Shown here in pieces: positions 28,102 through 40,845 of a stretch of 64,000 bases of DNA. How positions within the stretch are numbered: position 1 is the first letter of the stretch; every line of letters begins with the position of its first letter. Source of the DNA: Rhodobacteraceae bacterium HLUCCO07 (GTDB lineage Bacteria; Pseudomonadota; Alphaproteobacteria; Rhodobacterales; Rhodobacteraceae); the NCBI GenBank assembly GCA_001314705.1, contig LJSU01000024.1:186541-250540 (forward strand), given 5' to 3'. A model generated the notes under the pieces. That model saw only the letters and a list, made by a program, of their open reading frames with translations, was not told where the DNA came from and ran no database searches. The position numbers were made by a program, and so were the translations under genes.

Positions 28102-28219
28102 GTTAACCTTTTGCCGCCCCATGCGAGGGCGTTTTCCCCGGCAGCCGGGTGGCAGCCGGAAGGCAGCCGGATGTCACCCCCCGGATCGGGTGCCTCCGGA
28201 GGCGTTAACTTTTTGCGGG
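28102..28219 (+). repeat. GTTAAC-bounded intergenic repeat, copy C
   Basis: GTTAACC at 28102 and GTTAACT at 28204 (102 bp apart). GGCAGCCG at offsets 38, 49 and 60 and TCACCCCCC at offset 72; the last three positions coincide with copies A and B. The second GTTAAC runs into TTTTTGCGG. Confidence 0.75.
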
Positions 28220-28287
28220 TCCGCAAACCGCGAATTCACCTGTAAATCACGTTTTTATCGGGCAGCTGTAGGAAATGTGATAAGTTT

Positions 28288-28307
28288 CTTCAAGAAAACC
28301 CTTGAAG
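28288..28307. promoter_or_regulatory. Inverted repeat in the clpA leader
   Basis: CTTCAAG (28288-28294), AAAACC, CTTGAAG (28301-28307): a perfect 7-bp inverted repeat ~90 bases before clpA. Candidate operator, or an RpoH -35 (CTTGAA), but no matching -10 was seen. Confidence 0.35.
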
Positions 28308-28399
28308 CTCAGCCACAATCGACCAAACTTTAAGACCATGAGGCCACAGTCACCAAGGGGCCTTCCCCGGTGACGCAGTTAAAGGAGCATGGGGACAAC

Positions 28400-30718
<2,319 letters not shown>

Positions 30719-30744
30719 CCAGAATATTGCCCGGGAGTGCGCAC

Positions 30745-31743
30745 ATGTACATGTGGGTTCTGCCAAGGGCACGGTTCGTCGCTTTGACCGTCATCGGTGT
30801 CTGCCTCGCCCTGCCGCTTCGGGGCGAGGCACCTCAGCTTGCCCTCCCCATCGACTGCACGCTTGGAGAAGATTGCTATATCCAGAACTATGTCGATCAC
30901 GATCCGGGCCCCGGTTACAGTGATTTCACCTGTGCCCAACTGACTTACGATGGTCACAAGGGGACTGATTTCGCCCTGATCACAGATGACGGCCTGTCCG
31001 AGGGCGTCATGGTGAAAGCCACATCCAAGGGCCGCGTGGTGGGCGTTCGTGACGGAATGGCGGATGGTGCCTTTCTCAATGACCCTGCCTCCATCGAAGG
31101 TCGGGAATGCGGCAATGGCGTGGTGATCGACCATGGCGAAGGTTGGCAGACGCAGTATTGCCACCTCAAGAATGGCAGCGTCACCGTCTCCAGTGATGAG
31201 AGCGTCGAGACGGGCACACCTCTTGGGCAGGTTGGATTGTCTGGCAAGACCGAATTCCCACACCTGCATCTTTCGTTGCGCCACAACGACAACGTGATCG
31301 ACCCGTTCGATCCGGAGGGCAATCAGAACTGTGAAGAACCATCTCAGCGCACCTTCTGGCACACTCCTGCCCCGCACTACCAACCGGGCGGAATGCTCAG
31401 CGCCGGGTTTGCCGATACTGTTCCCGATTATGATCATGTGAAATCGGGCCGCGCCAATGCCGAGCAGTTACCTGTGGATGCGCCGGCACTGGTCGTTTGG
31501 GGGCTGGCTTTCGGAGGCCGCGCGGGCGACAGGGTCTTGCTCGAGATTGTTGCTCCGGACGGCTCCACACTCATCACGCATACCGTCGATCTCGAAAAGC
31601 CTCAGGCGCGCTTCTATCGTGCAGCCGGGAAACGGCGCCCCGATTCAGCATGGCCGCAAGGCATCTATCAGGGCCGTGTCTCGCTCTTGCGGGGCGATCA
31701 ACGCGTCAGCACGCAAGACACCACGGTCACGATCAGAGAATAA
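30745..31743 (+). CDS. M23 (LytM-type) peptidase, exported
   Basis: 332 aa with an N-terminal signal peptide (RFVALTVIGVCLALPLRGEA). Zinc site of M23 metallopeptidases: H71 and D75 in GHKGTDF, then H140 and H173-L-H175 (FPHLHLS), so it should be an active peptidoglycan endopeptidase, unlike EnvC-type degenerate LytM proteins. Several cysteines (IDCTLGEDCY, DFTC, QYC) may form disulfides. The C-terminal ~120 residues form a beta-rich module of unknown role. ATG at 30745 is preceded by CGGGAG. It starts 26 bases after clpA. Confidence 0.85.
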   Translation: MYMWVLPRARFVALTVIGVCLALPLRGEAPQLALPIDCTLGEDCYIQNYVDHDPGPGYSDFTCAQLTYDGHKGTDFALITDDGLSEGVMVKATSKGRVVGVRDGMADGAFLNDPASIEGRECGNGVVIDHGEGWQTQYCHLKNGSVTVSSDESVETGTPLGQVGLSGKTEFPHLHLSLRHNDNVIDPFDPEGNQNCEEPSQRTFWHTPAPHYQPGGMLSAGFADTVPDYDHVKSGRANAEQLPVDAPALVVWGLAFGGRAGDRVLLEIVAPDGSTLITHTVDLEKPQARFYRAAGKRRPDSAWPQGIYQGRVSLLRGDQRVSTQDTTVTIRE

Positions 31744-31752
31744 CGAGGCCAA

Positions 31753-32535
31753 TCACACCGTGAGCGTGAAGAACACCCGCCGGAACGGGAAAAGCACCGT
31801 GCCGTCGGCGCCGCGTGGATAGGCCCGTTCCATCACTTCCTCATAGCGACCGACCAGTTCGACCTGCTCGTCCGGTTTCAGCGCCGCAAGTATTGGTCGC
31901 GCAAAGGTGCTTTCGGTGAAGCGCCGCACGGGGTGCCCGCTCCGATCCGCAGCCAGCACCTGATAGTAATCAGTTTCCCACAGGGACAGGGCCCCCAAAC
32001 CGGAGAGCAAGTGATGATAGCGCGCGGGCTTCATCACACCAGGTGCGGCTTCCATATCGACACGCCCCGGGAAAAGCTCTTCGGCAAGACTGACCCAGAC
32101 CCTGTGCGAAGGCGCATTGTTCTGATGCGGCATCTGCACCGCCAATGTGCCCCCCGGGGCCAGCATCCCTGCCAATCGAGGGAACAGCGCCTCGTGATCC
32201 TTGAGCCAATGCAGAACCGCATTCGCGTAGATCAATCCTGCACGCTCGATCGACCAGTCGTTGATGTTGCGCTCTTCCAACGCGTCATAGGCGCCGCTGT
32301 CGGACGCCTTGGCCAGCATCGCAGGGCTTTCGTCCACGCCAACAATACTGTGCCCCGAGTAGCGTTGCCGCAGGACCGATCCCATCGCTCCTGCCCCACA
32401 TCCAAGATCAATCACCGCGCCGCCGCCCACCGAGCGGACCGCCAGCATGAGGTCGATCGCAGGTCTTAACCACAAATCCCGGAACCTTGCATAGGCTCCG
32501 GGATCCCAGTCTTTTCTCTCTCCAACTCCGCTCAT
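31753..32535 (-). CDS. tam: SAM-dependent methyltransferase, trans-aconitate 2-methyltransferase-like
   Basis: 260 aa. Class I methyltransferase with [15 protein letters not shown] (motif I), [12 protein letters not shown] (motif II) and [14 protein letters not shown], the last typical of Tam, which methylates trans-aconitate, a by-product inhibitor of aconitase. It overlaps the ftsH stop by four bases as the last gene of the long envelope operon; the pairing with ftsH has no obvious functional logic. Other small-acid methyltransferases are possible. Confidence 0.8.
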   Translation of the reverse strand: MSGVGERKDWDPGAYARFRDLWLRPAIDLMLAVRSVGGGAVIDLGCGAGAMGSVLRQRYSGHSIVGVDESPAMLAKASDSGAYDALEERNINDWSIERAGLIYANAVLHWLKDHEALFPRLAGMLAPGGTLAVQMPHQNNAPSHRVWVSLAEELFPGRVDMEAAPGVMKPARYHHLLSGLGALSLWETDYYQVLAADRSGHPVRRFTESTFARPILAALKPDEQVELVGRYEEVMERAYPRGADGTVLFPFRRVFFTLTV

Positions 32536-34451
32536 GCGGAGGGTTCGGGCTCCAATCCACCATCACCCTTGGGCTTGGGTCGCGGTTTGGTCTTGGGAAT
32601 GGACGCGACGGAAGGTGCGCTGCCCTGATCCGAAGTGTCGTCGTCATCCCCTTTATGCGGCGGTTCACCACGGATCACGCGCTCGATCTCTTCACCTGTC
32701 AGAGTTTCGTATTCCAGCAATCCCTGGGCAAGTTTCTCCCAGTCTTCCTTGCGCTCTTCAAGGATACTTCGCGCGCGCTGATAACCCTCGTCGATGATGC
32801 GCTTGACCTCGTCCTCGATCAACTCCTTGGTATGAGCCGAAATCGAGAAGCCACCGGCCCCGTTTCCACGAAACGCTTCAGCCGCCTCCTGATAATCGAT
32901 ATTGCCCACCTTGTCGGACATGCCCCACCGCATCACCATCGCGCGGGCCAGCGCCGAAGCCTGCATGATGTCGCCAGCTGGTCCATTCGAAATCGAATCC
33001 TCGCCGTATTTCAGTATTTCGGCAGCCTTGCCCGCCATGGTCATCGTGATCTTCTGTTCCAGCTCATCCTTGAAATAGTTCAGCTGGTCCATCTCGGGCA
33101 AGGACATCACCATGCCCAACGCCTGGCCGCGCGGAATGATCGTCGCCTTGTAGACCGGATCGCATTTCGGCAAGGTCAGGCCAACGATCGCGTGGCCGGC
33201 CTCGTGATACGCAGTCATTTCCTTCTGCGCCGGTGTCATCACCATGGATCGCCTCTCGGCGCCCATCATGATCTTGTCCTTGGCCATTTCGAAATCTTCC
33301 ATCGCGACAAATCGCCGCCCCACGCGCGCCGCCGTCAGCGCAGCCTCGTTTACGAGATTCGCCAGATCAGCTCCCGAAAAGCCGGGCGTGCCACGCGCGA
33401 TGATGCGCAGATCCACGTCTGGCCCCAGAGGCGTCTTGCGGGCATGTACGCCGAGGATCTTTTCGCGTCCCTTGATGTCGGGATTGGGCACTGTAACCTC
33501 GCGGTCGAACCGGCCAGGACGCAGCAGCGCAGGGTCGAGCACATCCTTGCGGTTGGTGGCGGCAATGATGATCACGCCCTCGTTGGCTTCGAACCCGTCC
33601 ATTTCAACCAGCAACTGGTTCAGCGTCTGTTCACGCTCGTCATTGCCACCGCCATAGCCCGCACCGCGATGGCGGCCCACGGCGTCGATCTCGTCGATGA
33701 ACACGATGCAGGGCGCGTTCTTCTTGGCCTGCTCGAACATGTCGCGAACCCGGCTCGCCCCGACCCCCACGAACATTTCCACGAAATCCGAGCCCGAGAT
33801 GGTAAAGAACGGCACGCCCGCTTCTCCCGCAATCGCGCGCGCAAGAAGCGTCTTGCCGGTGCCCGGCGGCCCGACGAGAAGCGCACCCTTGGGAATCTGC
33901 CCGCCCAGGCGGCTGAACTTCTGCGGATTGCGCAGGAATTCGACGATCTCTTCCAGCTCTTCCTTGGCCTCGTCGATACCGGCCACATCGTCAAAGGTCA
34001 CACGACCCGACTTCTCGGTCAGCATCTTGGCCTTGGATTTGCCAAAGCCCATCGCGCCGCCGCCTCGGCCACCCTGCATCCGGTTCATGAAATAGATCCA
34101 GACACCGATCAGCAACAGGAATGGCAGCAGGCTCAATATGAAGGTCTGAAAGCCCGACTGCTGCTGGCTCTCGGCTTTCACCGGAATGTCCTTGTCGATC
34201 AAGAGCTGCGTGATCTCGGCATCCTCGGGCTTGACTGTAACGTAATCGTTGCCGTCATTTCCACGATAACGCACCTCTTCACCATCCAACGTCACAGAAC
34301 TCACTCTGTCCTGTGCAACCGCACTTACAAATTCTGAATAGCTGATTTCTCGGCTTTGCAGCGTGTTTCCACCGCCGCTGAAAAGGTTGAACAGCGCCAG
34401 TATCAGAAGAAACAGCACGACCCAGAAGGCGATATTTCTCGCGTTGCCCAA
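32532..34451 (-). CDS. ftsH: ATP-dependent zinc metalloprotease FtsH
   Basis: Membrane-bound AAA+ protease that degrades misassembled membrane proteins and selected regulators. 639 aa. Two transmembrane helices (about 7-27 and ~100-122) flank a periplasmic domain; Walker [17 protein letters not shown], Walker [13 protein letters not shown] region [21 protein letters not shown], zinc site H416-E417-A-G-H420. The acidic, proline-rich tail is ordinary for the group. Follows tilS, a conserved pairing in alphaproteobacteria. Confidence 0.97.
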   Translation of the reverse strand: MGNARNIAFWVVLFLLILALFNLFSGGGNTLQSREISYSEFVSAVAQDRVSSVTLDGEEVRYRGNDGNDYVTVKPEDAEITQLLIDKDIPVKAESQQQSGFQTFILSLLPFLLLIGVWIYFMNRMQGGRGGGAMGFGKSKAKMLTEKSGRVTFDDVAGIDEAKEELEEIVEFLRNPQKFSRLGGQIPKGALLVGPPGTGKTLLARAIAGEAGVPFFTISGSDFVEMFVGVGASRVRDMFEQAKKNAPCIVFIDEIDAVGRHRGAGYGGGNDEREQTLNQLLVEMDGFEANEGVIIIAATNRKDVLDPALLRPGRFDREVTVPNPDIKGREKILGVHARKTPLGPDVDLRIIARGTPGFSGADLANLVNEAALTAARVGRRFVAMEDFEMAKDKIMMGAERRSMVMTPAQKEMTAYHEAGHAIVGLTLPKCDPVYKATIIPRGQALGMVMSLPEMDQLNYFKDELEQKITMTMAGKAAEILKYGEDSISNGPAGDIMQASALARAMVMRWGMSDKVGNIDYQEAAEAFRGNGAGGFSISAHTKELIEDEVKRIIDEGYQRARSILEERKEDWEKLAQGLLEYETLTGEEIERVIRGEPPHKGDDDDTSDQGSAPSVASIPKTKPRPKPKGDGGLEPEPSA

Positions 34452-34531
34452 GGCAAATCTCCCATGAAGAACTTTGGCCCCGTGCTTATCACAGGAGCCT
34501 TCGGACTAAAATAGACTTCGCGGGCCAAGGT

Positions 34532-35776
34532 TCAATCCCGACCCAACCAGTTCTCAAAGCTTGGCCCGATACGTTCCGCCCAATGACCCGTCTTGCAACT
34601 ACTGACCGGTGACCAGACAAGCCGGCCCGCCTCCCACACGGCGGGCAGCGAAATCAAGGCGCGACGCGGAACGTCGAGGGCGCGCCACTCCGGGCATTGC
34701 TGCAAGCCCTCAGCGCCCAGGGCGCGAATGTCCATGCCTTCCAGTGGTCCCTCGATCCGCCATCGCCCGTCGAATGGAACACCCTTCAGATCCTTGACGG
34801 CCTGGAACTCGCGCGCGAGCCAGATCCGATCGCGTTCGCACCAGCCGATCACCCCGCACAGGGTTTGCGTTTCACCTTCCAGCAACGCCCGCTCGATCCC
34901 GCCTTGTGCGGCCGAGCGCGGCGCATATTGTGCCCCGGCGATCCATTGCAGCGCCTCGTTCAGAAAGCGTCGCCGCACCTCGGGATGCAAAGCCCGAAAG
35001 GCTTCTTGCCTGATCGAAAGCACCCCAAAACACTCCACGACATTGCCGCGCAGCGATTCAAGCACGCTGTGACGCAAAAGGCGGTTCTCTGCAGCCAGGT
35101 TTTCCGCCACGGCCTCCAATACTTTGGCATTGATCCCCAAAGGCGCCAGAACGTCCAGCGCCTTGCGAACCCGGACACGTTCGAACCCATCATCGGCATT
35201 GCTGGGGTCATCGACCCATTCGACCCCCAGCCGCTTCAGATACTGGCGCAATTTCGACCGCTCGACCCCGAGCAACGGACGCATCCATTGCACCCCGTGC
35301 GCCCCAAAACTTGATGCCATGCGCCTGAGTCCATCGCTTCCCGACTTGCGCGCCAAGCGCATCAGGAAGGTCTCGGCCTGGTCATTGCATGTGTGACCCA
35401 GACACACGACCTCGACCCCGCAACCGCGCGCCCATCGTGCGATCTCGCGATATCGGGCCGTCCGCGCGGTGGCCTGCAGGTTGCCCTGCCCGTTCCACCC
35501 GACCCATGTCAGGATATCATGGGTGATCTCATGTTCTGCGCAGATCCGGGCTACCAGCGCCGCCTCTTCCGGTGCCTCCGCGCGTAACCCGTGATCAAAT
35601 GTCACAGCACTCAGGCGCACACCGTGACGCATCGCCCAGTCCTGCACTAGAAGCAACAAGGCCATGCTGTCGCCTCCCCCCGAGACTGCCACACCAACAT
35701 GCCTTAAAGGCACGGTCGCAAAAGCACACGCAACCACATCGGCAAGGGTCTCGTCCGGCATTCGAGTCACTGGCAC
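34532..35776 (-). CDS. tilS: tRNA(Ile)-lysidine synthetase
   Basis: Converts C34 of tRNA-Ile(CAU) to lysidine, which fixes its decoding of AUA. 414 aa with an N-terminal PP-loop ATP site SGGGDSMALLL and GHTCNDQAETFLMRLARKSGSDGL, diagnostic of TilS. The C-terminal half is divergent, as usual. Its first codons overlap the end of cpoB, so translation is coupled. Essential gene in most bacteria. Confidence 0.94.
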   Translation of the reverse strand: MPVTRMPDETLADVVACAFATVPLRHVGVAVSGGGDSMALLLLVQDWAMRHGVRLSAVTFDHGLRAEAPEEAALVARICAEHEITHDILTWVGWNGQGNLQATARTARYREIARWARGCGVEVVCLGHTCNDQAETFLMRLARKSGSDGLRRMASSFGAHGVQWMRPLLGVERSKLRQYLKRLGVEWVDDPSNADDGFERVRVRKALDVLAPLGINAKVLEAVAENLAAENRLLRHSVLESLRGNVVECFGVLSIRQEAFRALHPEVRRRFLNEALQWIAGAQYAPRSAAQGGIERALLEGETQTLCGVIGWCERDRIWLAREFQAVKDLKGVPFDGRWRIEGPLEGMDIRALGAEGLQQCPEWRALDVPRRALISLPAVWEAGRLVWSPVSSCKTGHWAERIGPSFENWLGRD

Positions 35777-36600
35777 CCGAGGCGCTCGATCTCCTCTTGT
35801 GCCTTCGTTTCGGGTTCGGTCCCGGGAAACCGAGTGCCCACCTCATGCAGCATGACACAAGCCTCGTTGGTCTGGCCCAATCGACCCAGGCCGCGCCCCA
35901 GTTCGAAGAGGGCATCAGGGGCGTCCTCGCCCTCCGGATCGGCGCTGAACGCAGCGAGATAGGCCCGAGCCGCCTCTGTCAGGTTCCCTGACGCCTCAAG
36001 AGCGCGACCGCGGCCCAGATGCGCCGCCACTTCAAGGGGGCTTCCGGGGTAGGTCTCGTTGAACTGGGCAAAGCCTTCGGCCGCCGCCTCGTTGCGCTCC
36101 TCGTCGAGGGCTTTCTGCGCCGCATCGAAATCGGCCCGCTCACCAACGGCAAGCTGTGGATCTTCCGAAGATTGCGCGGATTGGTCCGCCTGCGCCGCAG
36201 ATTCCGACTCCTGGGCTTCCCGAGCACCGCCCAAGGTGGTCGTTTCCTCAAGTTGACTGACGTCCCCGCCCTCGAGCTCGACAAGGCGGAACTCAAGATC
36301 GGCGACTCGGTTCGTCCCGTCGCGCACGATCCTGTCGATGCGCAACTCCAATTCCTCGGTCTTGGCCGTCAGCCGCTTTACCTCAGATTCGATCGTATTG
36401 ACCCGGTCAAGTACGGATCCACCTTGAGGCGCAGCATCAGATGCTCCCGTGGTCGACAACTCCCGCTGCAGGCGCTGAAGCTCAACGTGGAGGACCGTCA
36501 AATCCTGTCTTATGTCTGCCAGCGTCTGTGCATTATCATCCTGCGCAACCACTGGTCCCGCCAGAAAAACGGCAAAAATCAGCCCCACACCCCACCGCAT
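35767..36600 (-). CDS. cpoB: Cell division coordinator CpoB / YbgF (Tol-Pal accessory)
   Basis: Periplasmic TolA-binding protein that couples outer-membrane constriction with peptidoglycan synthesis. 277 aa from the ATG at 36600; an upstream in-frame ATG at 36621 adds seven residues. Signal peptide (MRWGVGLIFAVFLAGPVVAQ), an N-terminal coiled coil (LADIRQDLTVLHVELQRLQREL and VKRLTAKTEELELRIDRI) for trimerisation, a Gln/Ser-rich linker, then TPR repeats (ADFDAAQKALDEE to GRALEASGNLTEAARAYLAAF). Lies directly after pal. Confidence 0.93.
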   Translation of the reverse strand: MRWGVGLIFAVFLAGPVVAQDDNAQTLADIRQDLTVLHVELQRLQRELSTTGASDAAPQGGSVLDRVNTIESEVKRLTAKTEELELRIDRIVRDGTNRVADLEFRLVELEGGDVSQLEETTTLGGAREAQESESAAQADQSAQSSEDPQLAVGERADFDAAQKALDEERNEAAAEGFAQFNETYPGSPLEVAAHLGRGRALEASGNLTEAARAYLAAFSADPEGEDAPDALFELGRGLGRLGQTNEACVMLHEVGTRFPGTEPETKAQEEIERLGCQ

Positions 36601-36625
36601 ACCGCGCGCTCCGATCCTCATGCAC

Positions 36626-37135
36626 TTACCCGGTCAGCCCACTGGCCAGCACCGTGACCGCACGACGGTTCTTGGCATAACAGCTTTCCTCGCTGCAAAT
36701 CTCGATCGGCCGTTCCTTGCCATAGCTCACGGTTTTCAATCGGTCCGAAGAAACGCCACGCGACTCCAGGTATTCACGCACGGCGCTGGCCCGACGCGCA
36801 CCAAGGGCAAGGTTGTATTCCCGCGTGCCCTGTTCGTCAGCATGGCCTTCGATCACGACATCATAGTCGGTATTCTCGGTCAACCAGCTTGCCTGACCGT
36901 CAAGCACCTGCTTGGCCTCGTCATCCAGCGTTTGGCGGTCTACCTCAAAGTACACCCGGTCGCCAATCGCCTCCTGAAAGTAGAGCGGAGATTTCGGATC
37001 ACTTGCCGAGTCCGCCGATGCGGCATCGCCACCTGCTCCGGCTCCCGCGCCATTGTTGCCGAACCGGTCCGCGTTGCTGCAAGCCGCAAGGGCCAGCCCC
37101 GCCACGAGCAGGATGGATTTTGCCAGATAAGTCAT
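36626..37135 (-). CDS. pal: Peptidoglycan-associated lipoprotein Pal
   Basis: Outer-membrane lipoprotein that ties the membrane to peptidoglycan within the Tol-Pal system. 169 aa. Lipobox LALAAC with the acylated Cys near residue 18, a Gly/Ala-rich tether, and an OmpA-C domain with IEGHADEQGTREYNLALGARR, which carries the diaminopimelate-binding Asp and Arg. Separated from tolB by ~110 bases that may hold its own promoter. Confidence 0.96.
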   Translation of the reverse strand: MTYLAKSILLVAGLALAACSNADRFGNNGAGAGAGGDAASADSASDPKSPLYFQEAIGDRVYFEVDRQTLDDEAKQVLDGQASWLTENTDYDVVIEGHADEQGTREYNLALGARRASAVREYLESRGVSSDRLKTVSYGKERPIEICSEESCYAKNRRAVTVLASGLTG

Positions 37136-37243
37136 GTCTCAAGCCTCATAGGGTTTTTTCTGTTTCCACTTGTATCACAGGGCAGCGCCTCTGTGAATCG
37201 GGTCTCTGACGACGCACTGATTTTTTGTGAATCTGATGCGCCT

Positions 37244-38575
37244 TCATTCCTGCAGCGGGCTCCATGAGGGATCAGATGCGCCGTCGGGTGTACGCACCTG
37301 CTTGAGATTCCGCCCCGTGATGTCGACCGTGTAGAGACCCGCTTGACCTTGTGCGCCCTGTGTCTCGCGCGTGAACATGATCACTCGCCCGTTCGGACTC
37401 CAGGTCGGCCCCTCCTCTAGGAACGATGCCGTCAAGAGCCGTTCGGCACTGCCGTCGGTCTTCATCACGCCGATATGAAATCTTCCCTTGGACTGCTTTG
37501 TAAAGGCAATCATGTCGCCGCGTGGGCTCCAGACTGGGGTGCCGTAGTTGCCGCTGCCCTGACTGATCCGCTGCGCATCTCCGCCGGTTGCTGGCATCAC
37601 GTAAAGCTGGCGCGAGCCGGACCGATCACTTTCGAACACGATCTGGTCGCCATCGGGCGAAAAGCTCGGCGCGGTCTCGATCGAGGGCGCGCGCGTCAAT
37701 CTCGTCTCCTCGCCGCTCGAGATATCCATGAGATAGATATCGGTATTGCCCCCGGTTTCGAGCGAGAACACCACCTGCTGCCCATCCGGGGAAAACCGCG
37801 GCGCGAAACTCATCGTGCCTTCCTGACTTTGCAGGACGCGACGGTCCACATCAGCGACATCCATAATATAGATCCGCGGAAAACCGCTCTCGAAGCTGGT
37901 GTAAAGCACACGATCCCCCGTAGGTGAGAAGCGCGGGGCAAGCACGAGTGATGTGCTGTCCGTAAGATACTGGACATTGGCACCATCATAATCCATGAGC
38001 GCCAGTCGCTTGCGACGGTCGTCCTTGGGTCCGGTTTCGCTAACAAAAACTACACGGCTGTCGAAATAGCCGGACTCGCCGGTGATCCGGCTATATACCT
38101 CATCGGCCACCTTGTGTGCCATCCGCCGCCAACCGCTTCTGGTGCCCGCAAATTGCAGCCCTTCACCCAGTTCCTGACCGGCAAACACGTCCCAGATCCT
38201 GAACTTCACCGTGACGTCTTCACCTTCGACTGCCACCGACCCGGTGATCAAGGCCTGTGCGTTGATCGCACGCCAATCAGCAAACTCGACCGGGCTCGAG
38301 AAACTGGTGATCCGGCTGATATAGGCATCCTCCTCGATCTCACGAAAAAGTCCGGTTCCGCTCAGATCGGCCGCAACCACCCGCGCGACGTTCTCGGCCA
38401 TCTCTTCCGCCGCCCCGTTTTCAGGAATGAAATCCGGCACCGCATAGGGCAAGGGCTCCATCACGCCATCGGTGATCTCGATCCGAAGCGGCCCGTCCTG
38501 CGCCTGTGCAGCGCTCATCCAGAGCCCTGCCGCAACAAGCATCATCATCAAGTTTCCGAGCAGTCTCATCATCAT
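37244..38575 (-). CDS. tolB: Tol-Pal translocation protein TolB
   Basis: Periplasmic protein linking TolA and Pal. 443 aa, signal peptide ending at AAQAQ, an N-terminal alpha/beta domain and a six-bladed beta-propeller with repeated FSPDGxQIVF-type blades. Three consecutive Met codons at the start overlap the tolA stop (ATGATGA), so the first or second may be used. Length and order are normal for the family. Confidence 0.96.
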   Translation of the reverse strand: MMMRLLGNLMMMLVAAGLWMSAAQAQDGPLRIEITDGVMEPLPYAVPDFIPENGAAEEMAENVARVVAADLSGTGLFREIEEDAYISRITSFSSPVEFADWRAINAQALITGSVAVEGEDVTVKFRIWDVFAGQELGEGLQFAGTRSGWRRMAHKVADEVYSRITGESGYFDSRVVFVSETGPKDDRRKRLALMDYDGANVQYLTDSTSLVLAPRFSPTGDRVLYTSFESGFPRIYIMDVADVDRRVLQSQEGTMSFAPRFSPDGQQVVFSLETGGNTDIYLMDISSGEETRLTRAPSIETAPSFSPDGDQIVFESDRSGSRQLYVMPATGGDAQRISQGSGNYGTPVWSPRGDMIAFTKQSKGRFHIGVMKTDGSAERLLTASFLEEGPTWSPNGRVIMFTRETQGAQGQAGLYTVDITGRNLKQVRTPDGASDPSWSPLQE

Positions 38576-39657
38576 CTGAGCCTCATTTTCTCCGGATTGA
38601 ACGTCATCTCGATTTCACGCCAGCTTTCGTATTTCTCGGACGGCAAGTCGAAACCGCCCCGGCCACAGGCAATGATCGCCGTGCGCGCATTGCGAAAGGC
38701 GACATTGCGAGCGCCCTGATCGCCCCCTTCTGCCGAGACGAGGCTGGGCGTACCGGCCAATGTGCCGTCCCGGTTCAATGTCACTGATACCACAACCGTG
38801 ACCTCGGCGGCAGTCGAACCGGGATCGACATTCCAGCAATTCGAAATGGCGAGTACAAGCGCGTCAGCTTCACCCTCACTTAAAGCCGGTGCCGTCGATT
38901 GCTCTTCTGATGCTTCAGCCTCCCCACGTTGGGCCTCTTCCAGAACCGAGCTCACCGCGTCGGCAATGTCGGCATCCTGTTCATCCTCGGCCTGTGCGGT
39001 ACTCTGCGGGCGTGGGCGTGGGCGCGCTGATCGGCGCGGGGCCGCCGTCACGTCATCGGAGGCTTCCGGGGTAATGTCTGTCACCGATTCTTCGGGCGCG
39101 GTGGCCTCTTCCTCAGGCCGGGTCTCTTCGGCGGGTGAATCCTCGGTCTCCTCGCGCACGACTTCATCCGGCGCCGCCTCTGGCTCGGGCGGCTGCGCAA
39201 CCGGCTCGGGGGTGACTCGCTCGACTGGCCGAGACTGTGGGCGCCGAGAGGTATCGGGCACCAGAAGCGCACTCTCTTCCTCGGCAGGGGATGCGATCTC
39301 GGGCGGAAGGTCCTCGACGGATTGGGGTTGTGGCTCCGGCAGCTCTGGCTCTGGACGCTCGTCAGTCGATGGAGTCTCGACAGACTCGGGTTCGCTTCGT
39401 TCCGGCGTGATGTCCGGCAAGGATGGCAGTTCCGACGGGGTCGACTGGTCCTCTTCCGGCGCTTGCGGCATCGCCACATCCGCCGCCGTGTCCGGTGCGC
39501 GCTGCGCCGCCATCATCGCCTCGAACTCCTCACTCGAAATCACCGCCACGTCCCTGACCTCGAACGGCAGGGGCTCGGCATCGAACTGCCCCCCGAACAG
39601 CAGCCATCCGATGAGGCCGACATGCCCCACCGCGGATATGATCTGACCGGTGTTCAT
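38572..39657 (-). CDS. tolA: Tol-Pal inner-membrane protein TolA
   Basis: 361 aa. A single N-terminal transmembrane helix (about 6-22) with SHLS-like SAVGH contact to TolQR, a long acidic Pro/Glu/Ser-rich middle (about 55-250) instead of the Ala/Lys helix found in E. coli, and a C-terminal TonB-like domain ([16 protein letters not shown] onward). The middle is intrinsically disordered in appearance, a variation common in roseobacters. Between tolR and tolB in the standard order. Confidence 0.9.
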   Translation of the reverse strand: MNTGQIISAVGHVGLIGWLLFGGQFDAEPLPFEVRDVAVISSEEFEAMMAAQRAPDTAADVAMPQAPEEDQSTPSELPSLPDITPERSEPESVETPSTDERPEPELPEPQPQSVEDLPPEIASPAEEESALLVPDTSRRPQSRPVERVTPEPVAQPPEPEAAPDEVVREETEDSPAEETRPEEEATAPEESVTDITPEASDDVTAAPRRSARPRPRPQSTAQAEDEQDADIADAVSSVLEEAQRGEAEASEEQSTAPALSEGEADALVLAISNCWNVDPGSTAAEVTVVVSVTLNRDGTLAGTPSLVSAEGGDQGARNVAFRNARTAIIACGRGGFDLPSEKYESWREIEMTFNPEKMRLR

Positions 39658-39668
39658 GCTCGAACCCG

Positions 39669-40148
39669 TCAGTTCCCCGTCTCGTCAAGCGAGGGCCCGT
39701 CAATATCCGTGACCAGACCGATATTCGAAAAGCCGCCGCGATTGAGCGCCCCCATCACCTGCACCACCTGCTCATAGGGCACGGCTCCATCTGCGCGCAG
39801 GAAGACCCGATCGCTGGCCCGCTCCGCCGCCACCGCGCGCAACTTTGCCAAAAGCTCATCACGCCCGACCTCCGTGCGCTGCAACATAATCACACCGTCA
39901 CTCGTGATCGTCACGGTCAAGGGTTCCTCGGCCTCGCTGGGCAGCGCATTCGCCGCAGTCTTGGGCAATTCAACCGGAACCCCTACAGTCATCAGCGGAG
40001 CAGCAACCATGAAGATGATCAACAGAACGAGCATCACATCGACAAAGGGCGTCACGTTGATCTCGCTCATCGGCACAGCACGCCCGCCTCGGCGCCGGCG
40101 ACGCGATCCGCCGCCTGCACCCGACGACTTTATGACTCCTGCCCCCAT
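39669..40148 (-). CDS. tolR: Tol-Pal system protein TolR (ExbD family)
   Basis: 159 aa. A basic N-terminal tail (SRRRRRGGR), one transmembrane helix with the proton-path Asp in NVTPFVDVMLVLLIIFMV, and a periplasmic domain ending in VMGALNRGGFSNIGLVT. Works with TolQ as the proton-driven motor. Starts one base after the tolQ stop. Confidence 0.96.
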   Translation of the reverse strand: MGAGVIKSSGAGGGSRRRRRGGRAVPMSEINVTPFVDVMLVLLIIFMVAAPLMTVGVPVELPKTAANALPSEAEEPLTVTITSDGVIMLQRTEVGRDELLAKLRAVAAERASDRVFLRADGAVPYEQVVQVMGALNRGGFSNIGLVTDIDGPSLDETGN

Positions 40149-40149
40149 C

Positions 40150-40845
40150 TCAGCTATCCAACTGCCGGCTCAGGATCGTGGAGAACTCATCGGCAAATGC
40201 TTCATATCCAGCGATGATCCGATCACTGTCGGCGGAAAGCTTGTTGTAGAAGATCACAGCCGGAATCGCCGCAAGAAGTCCCAGTCCGGTGGCCAGAAGC
40301 GCCTCGGCGATGCCAGGTGCCACGACGGCAAGATTGGTGTTCTGCTGCTGCGCGATCTCGATGAATGAATTCATGATCCCGATCACCGTGCCGAACAGCC
40401 CCACGAAGGGCGCGGTCGACCCCACAGTCGCAAGCACCGGCAATCCGCTCTGCAGGCTTTCGGCCTGCTTGGCGATTGCCACGTCCATAGACCGGTCGAT
40501 CCGGGCCTGCGCACCTGCGATGAACCTTCCATCTGCCCGGTGCGAGCGCCGCCATTCTATCATGCCGGCCGCAAAGACTTTCTCCGACTGGCCCTTTGGG
40601 TCGGGCCCGATCTGCTCGAAAAGCTGATCCAGCGGCTCGCCGGACCAGAAGGCCCGGTCAAACCGCGCCGATTCTCGCCGCGCCTTGCGATAGTCGATGA
40701 GTTTCTGGAAAATGATCGCCCACGACCAGAAAGACGCGAGGACCAGTACGATCATCACGAGCTTAACCGTGAGCGTCGCACGCATGAACAAAGCCCACAT
40801 CGTGAACTCGATATCTTGCGCCAGGGCAAGGGTTTCTGCTTCCAT
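40150..40845 (-). CDS. tolQ: Tol-Pal system protein TolQ (ExbB family)
   Basis: 231 aa from the ATG at 40845 (METxTLALAQ-type start usual in the group; an upstream in-frame start adds 12 residues). Three transmembrane helices; the conserved LPVLATVGSTAPFVGLFGTVIGIM and EALLATGLGLLAAIPAVIFYN segments line the ion channel. First motor gene after ybgC in the operon. Confidence 0.96.
   Translation of the reverse strand: MEAETLALAQDIEFTMWALFMRATLTVKLVMIVLVLASFWSWAIIFQKLIDYRKARRESARFDRAFWSGEPLDQLFEQIGPDPKGQSEKVFAAGMIEWRRSHRADGRFIAGAQARIDRSMDVAIAKQAESLQSGLPVLATVGSTAPFVGLFGTVIGIMNSFIEIAQQQNTNLAVVAPGIAEALLATGLGLLAAIPAVIFYNKLSADSDRIIAGYEAFADEFSTILSRQLDS

Larger units (their letters stand above)
28078..28399 (+). 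other. Intergenic region upstream of clpA
   Basis: Contains repeat copy C (28102-28219) and an inverted repeat at 28288-28307. AT-rich stretches after 28240 are likely the clpA promoter region, but no clear hexamer pair was found. No clpS gene lies here, although clpS often precedes clpA. Confidence 0.55.
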
